This document shows, one piece after another, positions 7,261-15,738 of a stretch of 29,980 bases of DNA (positions within the stretch are counted from its first letter, which is position 1; every line of letters begins with the position of its first letter). The stretch spans positions 1 to 29,980 of the forward strand of contig CAYTAP010000034.1 in NCBI GenBank assembly GCA_964435775.1, read 5' to 3'. Made by a program: the position numbers and the translations under genes. The notes under the pieces were generated by a model, which saw only the letters and a list, made by a program, of their open reading frames with translations, had not been told where the DNA came from and made no database searches. Origin of the DNA: CAYTAP01 sp964435775. Its GTDB lineage: Bacteria > Planctomycetota > Phycisphaerae > Tepidisphaerales > Tepidisphaeraceae.

Positions 7261-9452
7261 TTATAGAGCCGCAGCGCGATGTCGCGCGTGAATGTGGGGA
7301 TGGCCAGCTTGACCACGCCCTTGTCCACCTCAACCTTCTTCTCCTCCATCACCTTTCCGCTCCGCGTGTTCCACCATTGCGCGGTGTAATTGCCGCTTGC
7401 GGATTTGGGCATGGGAACGGAAAGCCGCGCTCCCTCGCGCGGCCTTGGTTCAATGCCTTTGGCGTCGTTGCTCCAGGTGGAATCGGGATCGAGCACCCAG
7501 GCGATGGTGTCGCCGGTCGTCGGGTCCTGCATCGCATAGGTTTTCAGATCGGTGTAACGGGATGAGCGAACGCCGGTGAACGTGAGGCTTTTCAGGCGCA
7601 TCCAGTCGCCGGTGCGGTTCTCGATTCGGATCGTGTGTTCCCCGGCCGGAAGATCGACGCGAAGGTCTTTGTTGAGATTCGCCTGGTAGATGTTGAATCG
7701 TTTGTTGAACGTCACCTCTTTGGCATCGGTAGCGCCGGGGAAGGCGATGAACTTGTACTCATCCGCCACTTTCCCATCGACCGTGATGAGCAAATTGATC
7801 GCCACGGACACCCTGTCGATCGCGAGCACCATCGTCGATGGCTTGGGCAGATCAACCTTCAGAACCATCGAGTGGTGGAGCTCTTTTTTGAGAGGGCTGA
7901 AGAGCATCGCCGACACGGCCGGGAACGCCGACCCATTGGCGTTGATGATGATCGGCTCGTTCGGCGCCACCACCCACGCCGGAACCAGCCGCACGTTCAT
8001 ATCGCTCCACGTTTCATCCCCGCTCGTCGCCTGGGCCGGCGAAGGAATGCCCAGGGGGGCGAAGTCGCGCGTGGTCCAGGGAATCACGGCGCTGAACCGC
8101 GAGATGCCGGTGAACAGATGCCAGAGATTTTTCGGATCGATGTAATTGTCCCACCACCAGTTCATCGCGGTGCCCGCGCAGCCGGTCATGGCGCTGGCCC
8201 ACATCGCGTTGTGCAGCGCGGTCCCCTTGGCGGAAGTGTCGGCCGCCACTTCGCCGCCGTGGTTCCAATCCCAGGTGATGCCGAACTCGCCGAACAAAAA
8301 AGGTTTGTGATATTCGGAATAAGATGCCGCCCCCAGCGCGATCGCCTCGTCGAAATGCGACCAGTCGGCCGCCCCGTAGAGATGCACCTGCGTCAGATCG
8401 ATCGTCTTCATCGGCCAGACGCCGGCGCAATGCTCGCCGGACGAAGTGGTGACCAGGTGCTGATATGGATCGATGGTCTTGAGATAAGTCGATTCGCGCT
8501 GGTTCCATTCATCGGGCACAAGCCCCACATGCTCCTGCTCATTCCACAGCTCCCAAAACGCCAGGGAGGTGTAGGCGCTGTAGCGCGCCACCAGATAGCG
8601 CAACCGCTGCTCATGGTATTGAATCGCCGCCGGATCCTTCACATAGTCCAGCTTGTCCTGCACCGGCCCGCCGTTGGCGGCGTTGTAGGGGCTCATCTTC
8701 CACCACTTGCCGCCGAACATACCCGGCGCATTGAGTGTGAGCATGACCCGGATGCCATCCTTTTGCGCCAGCTCGAGCACGCGGTCGAAGTACGCCGCGT
8801 TGTTCGCGTCATATCGGCCAAGCCCGCTCTTGTCCGTCTCCAAAACCCGCGCCTGCGTGATCCAGACCCGGGCGAAGTTGCCCCCGGCCTGGCTGAACTT
8901 GCCGAACCAGTCGTAATAAGGCTTGAGGCTGTTGTTGTGCGTCCCCCATGCGATGTTCAGCCCCACCATGAAGTACGGCGCGCCGGAATCGAAACAAAAA
9001 TAGCGATCGGATCCGGGACTCCGCCGGACAAACCCCGGATCATCCGACGCCGCAACCTCAAACCTCACGGCCTCGCTTGTTCGCGTGCCCGCGCTGTCCT
9101 TGGCGCTGACGACCATCGACCACTTGCCCGCATGGGTCGGGGCAAAACGAATCCGCCATTGCGCCCGCTTCGTCGAGTCAGCGCCAACAACCGCCGCCTC
9201 GGTCGGCGGCTCATCCCAGAATGCCGGCATGACCCATTTCTTGCCCGCTTCATCGGTGAAGATCGCATCGACGGCGATTTCATTCGGATCAAATGGATTC
9301 CCGTATTGTTTGCCCAACTCCACCGACCATTGCGCCAGGTCATACGCCGCAATGGGCGACTCGCCATCGACCCGCTGGACATGAATATCCTGCGCCCATG
9401 CGCCGACGGCGCTCAGCAGGATGCAGACAACCAAGGCGGTTTTTAACTGCAT
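7257..9452 (-). CDS. Secreted DUF5060-type glycoside hydrolase-like protein, paralogue 2
   Basis: 731-aa exported protein with the same architecture as its three neighbours: signal peptide MQLKTALVVCILLSAVGAWA, DUF5060-like domain, glycosidase-like barrel, beta-sandwich and C-terminal domain. It is the only copy with a canonical clan GH-A acid/base motif, FWELWNEQ (E305 preceded by Asn), together with the nucleophile candidate E389 in FLFGEFGITW. It is therefore the copy most likely to be an ordinary retaining glycosidase. ATG 9452 is chosen because the signal peptide starts there; upstream sequence is repeat DNA and the Shine-Dalgarno signal is weak (GGAAAAG). The TAG stop lies in palindrome copy b. 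The last 65 bp before the terminal codons are identical to those of paralogue 3, pointing to recent duplication or gene conversion. Substrate unknown. Confidence 0.9.
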   Translation of the reverse strand: MQLKTALVVCILLSAVGAWAQDIHVQRVDGESPIAAYDLAQWSVELGKQYGNPFDPNEIAVDAIFTDEAGKKWVMPAFWDEPPTEAAVVGADSTKRAQWRIRFAPTHAGKWSMVVSAKDSAGTRTSEAVRFEVAASDDPGFVRRSPGSDRYFCFDSGAPYFMVGLNIAWGTHNNSLKPYYDWFGKFSQAGGNFARVWITQARVLETDKSGLGRYDANNAAYFDRVLELAQKDGIRVMLTLNAPGMFGGKWWKMSPYNAANGGPVQDKLDYVKDPAAIQYHEQRLRYLVARYSAYTSLAFWELWNEQEHVGLVPDEWNQRESTYLKTIDPYQHLVTTSSGEHCAGVWPMKTIDLTQVHLYGAADWSHFDEAIALGAASYSEYHKPFLFGEFGITWDWNHGGEVAADTSAKGTALHNAMWASAMTGCAGTAMNWWWDNYIDPKNLWHLFTGISRFSAVIPWTTRDFAPLGIPSPAQATSGDETWSDMNVRLVPAWVVAPNEPIIINANGSAFPAVSAMLFSPLKKELHHSMVLKVDLPKPSTMVLAIDRVSVAINLLITVDGKVADEYKFIAFPGATDAKEVTFNKRFNIYQANLNKDLRVDLPAGEHTIRIENRTGDWMRLKSLTFTGVRSSRYTDLKTYAMQDPTTGDTIAWVLDPDSTWSNDAKGIEPRPREGARLSVPMPKSASGNYTAQWWNTRSGKVMEEKKVEVDKGVVKLAIPTFTRDIALRLYK

Positions 9453-9468
9453 GGTGAAAATCTTTTCC

Positions 9469-9535
9469 GTAGGGTGGGCATCGCCCACCGCGATTGCCAA
9501 GCACGCCTGCCACCGTCGGGCAGTGCCCGCCCTCC
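9469..9535. repeat. Nested palindrome, family 1, copy c (decayed right end)
   Basis: The left hairpin GGTGGGCATCGCCCACC is intact. The right arm (TCGGGCAGTGCCCGCCCT) has diverged and lacks the final CTAC. The spacer (CGATTGCC..GC.CGC) resembles that of copy a, suggesting the two copies descend from one element duplicated with the hydrolase genes. Confidence 0.8.
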
Positions 9536-9545
9536 AGAAACAGGT

Positions 9546-9616
9546 GTAGGGTCCGCCTCGCGGACCTTGGCATGGTGAAGCGCTGGCCACAAAATGATCC
9601 GCGTGGCGGACCCTAC
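9546..9616. repeat. Nested palindrome, family 1, copy d
   Basis: Starts GTAGGGTCCGCCTCGCGGACC and ends CCGCGTGGCGGACCCTAC. It uses a different hairpin core from copies a-c but the same GTAGGG/CCCTAC outer ends. Positions 9613-9615 are the TAG stop (complement) of paralogue 3. A right-half relative lies at 28489-28529. Confidence 0.85.
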
Positions 9617-11835
9617 TTAAAAAGCCGCAGCGCGATGTCGCGCGTGAATGTGGGGATGGCCAGCTTGACCACGCCCTTGTCCACCTCGGCCTGATCTTCC
9701 CTGACCACCTTCCCGCTCCGCGTATCCCACCACTGGGCGGTATACGCGCCGGCGGCTTTGGCGGGCATCGGAATCGTCAGCAGCGCATCGACCTGCGGCT
9801 TGGGTTCGATCCCCTTCACATCGTTCATCCAGTTGGATTGCGGATCACGAATCCACAGTAGCGTTTCGCCGGTCGGCGCATCCTGGATCGCATACGTCTC
9901 CAGATCGGTATAGCCGGGGGCGCGGGCGCCTTTGAAGATGATCGAGTCGAGGCTCACCCAGTTTCCGTAGGACATGTTGACGATTGTGATCGTGTGTTTG
10001 CCGGCCGGAACATCGACACTGCGGGTCTTATTCAAGACCGCCGTGTAAATGTGGTAGGTCTTGTTCTCCTTGATGCTTTCGGCTTCGACACCGGGCTTGA
10101 CTTTGAGCTGGTACTGATCAACCCGCTTGCCATCCACGCTGATTTGCAGATCGACGGCATCGAAGACCGTGTTCAGGTGAATGAGCATGGCCGTCGCCTT
10201 GGGCAGATCGACGCTCAACACGATGGGCGCGTGCGCGACGGCATTTTTCGGACCAAACAGATACGCCTGAAGCCCCGGCAACGTCTGTCCGTTGGCGGTG
10301 ACATGAACGGTTCCGACGGTGGGCAGGCCGAATCCGACGGTGTTGAACTTGAGCACCTGGTCGGACCACCCTTGTCCCGCGGCGTCCCTACTTCGTGGCG
10401 AATCGACGAACAACGGCGCGAAGTCACGCTGCGACCAGGGGATCGTGGCCGTGAATCGGGAAATCGGGGTGAACAGATGCCACAGGTTGAAATCCTCGAT
10501 GTAATGCCACCACCAGGTCATTGCCGTCCCGGCGCAACCGCTCATCGTCGAGCACCACAGTCCGTTGTGCAGTCCGGTCCCTTTGCGCGACGTGTCCAGC
10601 TTTTCCGGCGGGTCATCCCAGTTCCAGGTGATGCCGAACTCGCCGAGCAGAAACGGCTTGTGGAACTGTGAAAAATAGGCGACCGCCGCGGTGACGCTGG
10701 AGGATAGGTCCGCCTCGGTGCCGTGCCCGTACAGGTGGTCCTGGGTCATGTCGATCTGCGGAACCTTCCAGTGTTCGCCCAGGTCCGGATCCGACGCGTT
10801 GGTGATCAGGTGCTTGTACGGATCGACCTCGCGCAGGTAGGAGGTCATTTCCCGGGTCCACGCGACCGGAATGTTGGGAACGTGCTGCTGCTCGGTCCAC
10901 ATCTCCCAAAACGCCAGCGCGTTGTAGGAGCTATACCGGGCCACCATGTAGCGCAAAAACTGCTTGTAAAGTTTTCTCGCCTTTTCATTCGTGAAAAACT
11001 GCATCATGTCGTCATACGGCACGGGCCCGGCGTTGGCGGAGTTGTAGGGGTTGTTCCCCCATTGCTGGCTGCCGGGGACGCCGTTGTATGGCTTGAAAGG
11101 CCCCGCCCCGATGAACGTGAACATGAGATGAATGTCGTTTTTTCGCGCCAACTCGAAGACGCGATCGTAATACGCCGACGCATCGGAATCGTAACGGCCG
11201 ATGCCGCTTTGGTACGATTCAATCACATAGGGCGGGAAGATGAAGACCCGGGCATAGTTCCCGCCGGCCTTGTGCAGGTTGGCGAAACGCGAGCGATATT
11301 CGTCCAGGTGATGCTTGCTTTCAGAGAATGGAAGATTCAGACCCACGGGGAAAAACGGCGCGCCCGAATCAAACTTGAAATAACGCTCGCTGTCGCTTCG
11401 CCGGCGGACCAGGCCGGGATTGTTCGACGGCTTCACCTCAAAGCTCACGGGCGCGCTCGTCCGCGTGCCCGCCTTGTCCTTGGCGCTGACCGCAATCGTC
11501 CACTTGCCCGCGTGCGGCGGCGAAAAGCGAATACGCCACTGTGCCGCTTCCGGCGTGTCCTCGCCCCCCAGCGTCGGATTCACCAGCGTGTCATACCAGA
11601 ACGCCGGCATGACCCATTTCGTGCCCGCCTCATCCGTAAACGTCGCGTCAACGGCGATCTGGTCCAGGTCAAACGGCCGTTTATAGACCTGCCCCAGGTC
11701 AGCCGACCATTGCGCCAGGTCATACGCCGCAATGCTCCCTTCCTTGAAAAGGGGCTTGGCCGCCACCTCCGCCCCTTGAACGGCCGCGGCCGACAAGAGG
11801 ATCAACAACGCCACGATTGAAGTCGGTCGAATCAT
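9613..11835 (-). CDS. Secreted DUF5060-type glycoside hydrolase-like protein, paralogue 3
   Basis: 740-aa exported protein with signal peptide MIRPTSIVALLILLSAAAVQG, DUF5060-like domain (KRPFDLDQIAVDATFTDEAG, WRIRFSPPHAGKW), glycosidase-like barrel, beta-sandwich and the same C-terminal domain as the neighbours. The nucleophile candidate is E399 (LLGEFGITW). The acid/base candidate is E315 in FWEMWTEQ, where Thr replaces the usual Asn. The start is well supported: AGGAG lies 7 nt before ATG 11835. A terminator-like hairpin lies upstream, between it and paralogue 4, so it may have its own promoter and head a unit with paralogues 2 and 1 and the epimerase. The barrel is closest to paralogue 4, while the C-terminal 60 residues are nearly identical to paralogue 1. 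The TAG stop is inside palindrome copy d. Confidence 0.89.
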   Translation of the reverse strand: MIRPTSIVALLILLSAAAVQGAEVAAKPLFKEGSIAAYDLAQWSADLGQVYKRPFDLDQIAVDATFTDEAGTKWVMPAFWYDTLVNPTLGGEDTPEAAQWRIRFSPPHAGKWTIAVSAKDKAGTRTSAPVSFEVKPSNNPGLVRRRSDSERYFKFDSGAPFFPVGLNLPFSESKHHLDEYRSRFANLHKAGGNYARVFIFPPYVIESYQSGIGRYDSDASAYYDRVFELARKNDIHLMFTFIGAGPFKPYNGVPGSQQWGNNPYNSANAGPVPYDDMMQFFTNEKARKLYKQFLRYMVARYSSYNALAFWEMWTEQQHVPNIPVAWTREMTSYLREVDPYKHLITNASDPDLGEHWKVPQIDMTQDHLYGHGTEADLSSSVTAAVAYFSQFHKPFLLGEFGITWNWDDPPEKLDTSRKGTGLHNGLWCSTMSGCAGTAMTWWWHYIEDFNLWHLFTPISRFTATIPWSQRDFAPLFVDSPRSRDAAGQGWSDQVLKFNTVGFGLPTVGTVHVTANGQTLPGLQAYLFGPKNAVAHAPIVLSVDLPKATAMLIHLNTVFDAVDLQISVDGKRVDQYQLKVKPGVEAESIKENKTYHIYTAVLNKTRSVDVPAGKHTITIVNMSYGNWVSLDSIIFKGARAPGYTDLETYAIQDAPTGETLLWIRDPQSNWMNDVKGIEPKPQVDALLTIPMPAKAAGAYTAQWWDTRSGKVVREDQAEVDKGVVKLAIPTFTRDIALRLFK

Positions 11836-11924
11836 CCAAAGACTCCTTGAACTATAAAACCATTCCGTAAACAGTTTTTATGCACTTCGAGCGGCCGGGT
11901 CCGTGTGATGGACCCTGTAAGCGG

Positions 11925-11960
11925 AAAAAGCCTCGCCGCCGCCGTGTTGGCGGAGAGGCT
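11925..11960 (-). terminator. Rho-independent terminator-like hairpin after paralogue 4
   Basis: Read on the - strand, AGCCTCTCCGCC (11960-11949) pairs with GGCGGCGAGGCT (11940-11929) with one mismatch, followed by TTTTT (11929-11925 complement). It lies 18 bp after the stop of the gene ending at 11978 and before the gene starting at 11835. Confidence 0.75.
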
Positions 11961-11977
11961 CCCACTGTCCTGCCGCG

Positions 11978-14248
11978 TTACTGGTTGCTTCCGGCCTCGC
12001 GCGCCGCGCCCGCATCGGGGTGATACAGCCGAAGGGCAATGTCACGGGTGAACGCCGGGACGGTCACCCGCACGGCGCCGTCCTTCACCTCGGTCTTGTC
12101 TTCCTTGATCACCTTCCCCGCGCGTGTGTCCCACCACTGCGCCGCGTAACTGCCGCTGGCGGATTTGGGCAGGGGGATGGAAAGCAATGACTCTTCCCGC
12201 GGCTTGGGTTCGATTCCCTTGGCGTCATTCATCCAGTTTGATTCCGGATCGAGAATCCACACGAGGGTTTCGCCCGTCGGTTCATCCTGTATCGCGTAGG
12301 TTTCAAGGTCCGTGAACTTTGACGAACGCATCCCCTTGAACGTGATCGAATCAATCGTCACCCAGTTTCCGCTGGCCATGTTCTCCAGCTTGATCGTGTG
12401 CCGGCCGGCCGGCACTTCAACCGTGCGGTCCTTGTTGATGGTGGCCTTGTAAACGTGATACTGCTTCTTCTCCTCGATGCTTTCGGCCTCCGGCGCGCCG
12501 GGCGCGGCCTTGAACTTGAACTCATCGGCCAGCTTGTCGTCAATGCTGATTTGCAGGTCGGTTGAGTCAAAGACATCCTTCACACGAACCAGCATCGTGG
12601 ATGCCTTGGGAAAATCGACGCTCAACAGAATCGGCACCGGCGACGCGCCGCTTTTCCTTGAAGGACCGAACAGGAACGACGGAATGCCCGGCAGCGCCTG
12701 CCCGTTGCCGGAGGCGCGAACCACCCCGTAAGGCGGCAACCCAAAGCCGATGGTCGTCGTTTTGATGGCCAGATCGCCCCACGTTTCCGGTCCGGCCGAT
12801 TCCTTTTGCGGCGGATCAAGAAGCAGCGGCGCGAAGTTCCGCTGCGACCATGGAATCGAATTGGCGAAGCGCGAAATGGGCGTGTACAGATGCCACAGGT
12901 CGTAGTCCTCCACATAATGCCACCACCACGTGACCGCCGCCCCGGCGCAGCCGGACATGGTGGATGCCCACAGCCCGTTGTGAAGCCCCGTGCCCTTGCG
13001 GGATGTATCCAGTTTTTTGGGTGGATCGCTCCAGTTCCAGGTGATGCCAAACTCGCCGAGCAGATGCGGCTTGTGAAATTGTGAATAGTAGGCGACAGAC
13101 GCGGTGACGCCGGACGACAAATCCGGCTGGGTTCCGTAGCCGTAAAGATGCTGCTGCGTCATGTCGATCGCCGATACTTTCCAATGGTCATGCAGTTGTT
13201 GGCTGGACGCATTGGTAACCAGGTGGTTATAGGGATCGACCTCGTGCAGGTAAGAGGCCATTTCCTCCGTCCATGCCACCGGAACGTTGCGAATATGTTC
13301 CTGCTCCGTCCACATTTCCCAGAAAGCCAGGGGGTTGTAAGCGCTGTAACGGGCGACGAGATAGCGCAGATATTGCTTATAGAGTTTGCGCGCCTTGGGA
13401 TTGGTGAAAAACTGCATCTTGTCGTCGAAGGGAACGGGGCCCGCGTTGATGGAATTGTACGGGTTGTTCGCCCATTGCCGGCTGCCGGGAACACCGTTGT
13501 AGGATCCGAACGACTGGGGCGTGTTGATCGTGAACATGAGATGGATGTCGTTCTTTTGCGCCATCTCAAAGATGCGGTCGTAATAAGCGGACGCATCGGC
13601 CCCGTAGCGGCCGATGCCGCTGTCATACGACTCGATGATGTACTTCCCGATGATAAAGACGCGGGCGTAGTTGCCGCCGGCCTTGTGGAGCTTGGACAGC
13701 CGCTCACGATATTCCGCCAGATGATTCTTGCCTTCGCCAAAGGGAAGATTCAAGCCCACCATGAAAAACGGCGCGCCCGAATCAAACTTGAAATAGCGCT
13801 CGCTGTCGCTTCGGCGGCGGACAATGCCGGGGTTGGCCGAGGGCTTGACCTCGAAGCTCACGGCATCGCTGCTCCGCGTGTCGGTCTTGTCCTTGGCGGT
13901 GACGGCAATCGTCCATTTCCCCGCGTGAGGGGGCGAAAAGCGGATGCGCCACTGCGCGGCCGGGGGCATGTCGTCACCGGCCAGCGAAGCATCCGCCGGA
14001 GGGTCGTACCAGAAGGCGGGCATGACCCATTTCGTCCCCTTTTCATCGGTAAACGTCGCGTCAACGGCGATCTGGTCCAGATCAAACGGACGCTTGTAGC
14101 TTCGACCCAGGTCCACCGACCATTGCACGAGATCATACGCGGCGATCTCCCTCTCGCCCGCCACGCGATGAACGGAAATATCCGCGGCCAACGACCACGC
14201 CGCCGACAACAAAACGACCAGCACTGAAAGCAAGACGGATCGAATCAC
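11978..14248 (-). CDS. Secreted DUF5060-type glycoside hydrolase-like protein, paralogue 4
   Basis: 756-aa exported protein, first of the four copies in transcription order. GTG 14248 is chosen: AGGAG lies 5 nt upstream and it yields a signal peptide (MIRSVLLSVLVVLLSAAWSLA) like that of paralogue 3. The much longer open frame upstream runs through palindromic repeats. Domains: DUF5060-like (about 25-125), barrel with nucleophile candidate E399 (LLGEFGITW) and acid/base candidate E315 in FWEMWTEQ (Thr in place of Asn), beta-sandwich, and C-terminal domain. The two Glu positions match paralogue 3 exactly. It differs from the other copies in carrying a 13-residue tail after ALRLY and in not ending on a palindrome. 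A terminator-like hairpin follows. Substrate unknown. Confidence 0.88.
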   Translation of the reverse strand: MIRSVLLSVLVVLLSAAWSLAADISVHRVAGEREIAAYDLVQWSVDLGRSYKRPFDLDQIAVDATFTDEKGTKWVMPAFWYDPPADASLAGDDMPPAAQWRIRFSPPHAGKWTIAVTAKDKTDTRSSDAVSFEVKPSANPGIVRRRSDSERYFKFDSGAPFFMVGLNLPFGEGKNHLAEYRERLSKLHKAGGNYARVFIIGKYIIESYDSGIGRYGADASAYYDRIFEMAQKNDIHLMFTINTPQSFGSYNGVPGSRQWANNPYNSINAGPVPFDDKMQFFTNPKARKLYKQYLRYLVARYSAYNPLAFWEMWTEQEHIRNVPVAWTEEMASYLHEVDPYNHLVTNASSQQLHDHWKVSAIDMTQQHLYGYGTQPDLSSGVTASVAYYSQFHKPHLLGEFGITWNWSDPPKKLDTSRKGTGLHNGLWASTMSGCAGAAVTWWWHYVEDYDLWHLYTPISRFANSIPWSQRNFAPLLLDPPQKESAGPETWGDLAIKTTTIGFGLPPYGVVRASGNGQALPGIPSFLFGPSRKSGASPVPILLSVDFPKASTMLVRVKDVFDSTDLQISIDDKLADEFKFKAAPGAPEAESIEEKKQYHVYKATINKDRTVEVPAGRHTIKLENMASGNWVTIDSITFKGMRSSKFTDLETYAIQDEPTGETLVWILDPESNWMNDAKGIEPKPREESLLSIPLPKSASGSYAAQWWDTRAGKVIKEDKTEVKDGAVRVTVPAFTRDIALRLYHPDAGAAREAGSNQ

Positions 14249-14340
14249 GACAACTCCTTTTGCAAGACGCGATTGGCCAGAGTCCGACATCCAAGTGCAG
14301 GCCGAAGGGACAGACCCACAGGGTGTTTCAATTCCCTTGG

Positions 14341-14397
14341 GTAGGGGCGGCTTCAGCCGCCGTCTTCCTCTAAACCGGCGGCTGAAGCCGCCCCTAC
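14341..14397. repeat. Nested palindrome, family 1, copy e
   Basis: Perfect 21-bp inverted ends beginning GTAGGGGCGGCTTCAGCC, each a hairpin (GGCGGCT/AGCCGCC), with a 15-bp spacer. It lies in the 263-bp gap upstream of paralogue 4. The near-identical arms at 26880-26937 show it is a dispersed element. Confidence 0.93.
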
Positions 14398-14431
14398 GGT
14401 AGATCCATTCGAGAATGGAAAGGCTCTGAAC

Positions 14432-14471
14432 AGACCCTCTCCTGTCCCTCCCCCGCAAGGGGGGAGGGGGA
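14432..14471. repeat. GC-rich palindrome, family 2
   Basis: CCCTCCCCC (14446-14454) pairs with GGGGGAGGG (14460-14468) around GCAA(G). It lies between the PEP-CTERM gene ending at 14512 and paralogue 4. It could act as a transcription barrier, but no U-tract follows on either strand. The rest of 14249-14511 holds copy e of family 1 and no gene. Confidence 0.8.
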
Positions 14472-14511
14472 TCATGACTTCCAACATTTCAGAAAGAATC
14501 GATGCCCCGCT

Positions 14512-15624
14512 TCAGGCCACCGCCCTGCGGCGACGAGCCAGCAAGCCCAGGCCGCCCAGCGCCAGCAGGCTCAAGGAAGCCGGTTCGGGGACGCTGATGG
14601 TCGTCTTGTTGGCGTTGCTGTCGAAACTTGCCACCGTGGTGTTCGGGTCATGGACGAACCACGACTGGTTGAGCAACGAAGTCTGATCTCCATCCAGGGT
14701 GATCGTACCACCGCTGAAATTGAAGGTGCCAACATATACATTATTCTTGTCCGGAATGCGGATAATATTGCGGGCATCCAACTCGCCTCCGGTCATGTTG
14801 AACGTGCTCGCCGTTGTACCAAACGCAACGTCCCGGTCCATGACGATCTTGCCATTTCCACTAAGGTTCACGGCGCCTGTGCTACCGTTGCCGATAAGCA
14901 ATTGATTGTCATTTCCAAAAACCAGAGAGAGCGTTCCACCACTGACATCCAGGGTGCCGCTGCCGCCTTGCCCCACCCTGACTTGCTCGTTGGTATAAAG
15001 GCTGTAAGTAAGGTCACCGCCGCTGAGCGACATCGTTGCGTTGGAACCCGAGGCTTGGCCGATGATGACTGCCCCCACATAAGTGTTGATGGCCGTGCCG
15101 CCCGTCATCGTATAGCTGGCGGTGCTGTTTGCCGTCGAGCCGAGCCACACCTTGAAGTAACCGCTGCTGTTGGGAAAGGAGGCGTTCAATGTCCCGGCGT
15201 TTTGGGTGAATGCACTGCTGCCGCCAATCTGCCAGGTGTTGAATTTGGCGGTGATGCTGAGATTGAGCGTGCCGTCGTTGAGCGTGTAGTTGCCTGCGGT
15301 GGTCGCATCGCCCAATACGATATTTCCGGGGGCAGTGACGGAGACGGTGTTCCCGTTCTGTGTAATGGTTCCGTCGCCTTTGAATGCGAAGTTTCCTGAC
15401 CCGACTGTAACGTCCACGGCTGCCCCGACATTACCAATCGTGGCGCTGTCGCCATCCTGTGGAACGCCGTTGGGTGACCAGTTTGTGGGCTGCATAAAAC
15501 TATTGGTACCGGAAGTTCCACCGACCCAGGTATAGCTGGTGGCCGCCATCGCCGGCACCGCCGCTCCAAGGCCCACGATCGCGGCGCTCGCCACAATCCA
15601 ACGCTTCGCATGAACAGACTTCAT
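14512..15624 (-). CDS. PEP-CTERM beta-repeat surface protein
   Basis: 370-aa exported protein with signal peptide (1-27, ending VPAMA) and a C-terminal PEP-CTERM sorting signal: VPEP near 345, a hydrophobic stretch (ASLSLLALGGLGLLA), then RRRR. The middle is rich in Gly, Asn, Ser and Thr with recurring G-x-L/V-x-L-S-G-G motifs, as in beta-helical autotransporter-like passengers. The N-terminal YTWVGGTSGTNSF..PTNWSPNGVPQDGD is typical of PEP-CTERM beta-strand repeat proteins. It should be exported and processed by an exosortase encoded elsewhere. The start is supported by AGGAG 6 nt before ATG 15624. It lies between the prepilin-like gene and the first hydrolase on the same strand, so it may be a surface or matrix component of the same locus. 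Binding partner unknown. Confidence 0.88.
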   Translation of the reverse strand: MKSVHAKRWIVASAAIVGLGAAVPAMAATSYTWVGGTSGTNSFMQPTNWSPNGVPQDGDSATIGNVGAAVDVTVGSGNFAFKGDGTITQNGNTVSVTAPGNIVLGDATTAGNYTLNDGTLNLSITAKFNTWQIGGSSAFTQNAGTLNASFPNSSGYFKVWLGSTANSTASYTMTGGTAINTYVGAVIIGQASGSNATMSLSGGDLTYSLYTNEQVRVGQGGSGTLDVSGGTLSLVFGNDNQLLIGNGSTGAVNLSGNGKIVMDRDVAFGTTASTFNMTGGELDARNIIRIPDKNNVYVGTFNFSGGTITLDGDQTSLLNQSWFVHDPNTTVASFDSNANKTTISVPEPASLSLLALGGLGLLARRRRAVA

Positions 15625-15738
15625 AGCAGTCTCCTATTCCAGCCCTCCAAGGGGCGACATGATTTCCGGCGACGCCCACATGGACGCGCCGATGTGTTTT
15701 GCGATCCGGACCGACCATCGGCCCGGGTTCGCTCGCGA

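Noticed and set aside
7635..9446. Long + strand open frame opposite hydrolase paralogue 2 (603 codons); similar frames at 3601-5259 and 10723-11820
   Set aside because: Each mirrors a confident - strand gene with signal peptide and conserved domains; these are compositional shadows.
14249..14458. 70-residue N-terminal extension of hydrolase paralogue 4
   Set aside because: It is encoded by palindromic repeats; GTG 14248 has AGGAG at 5 nt and starts a proper signal peptide.
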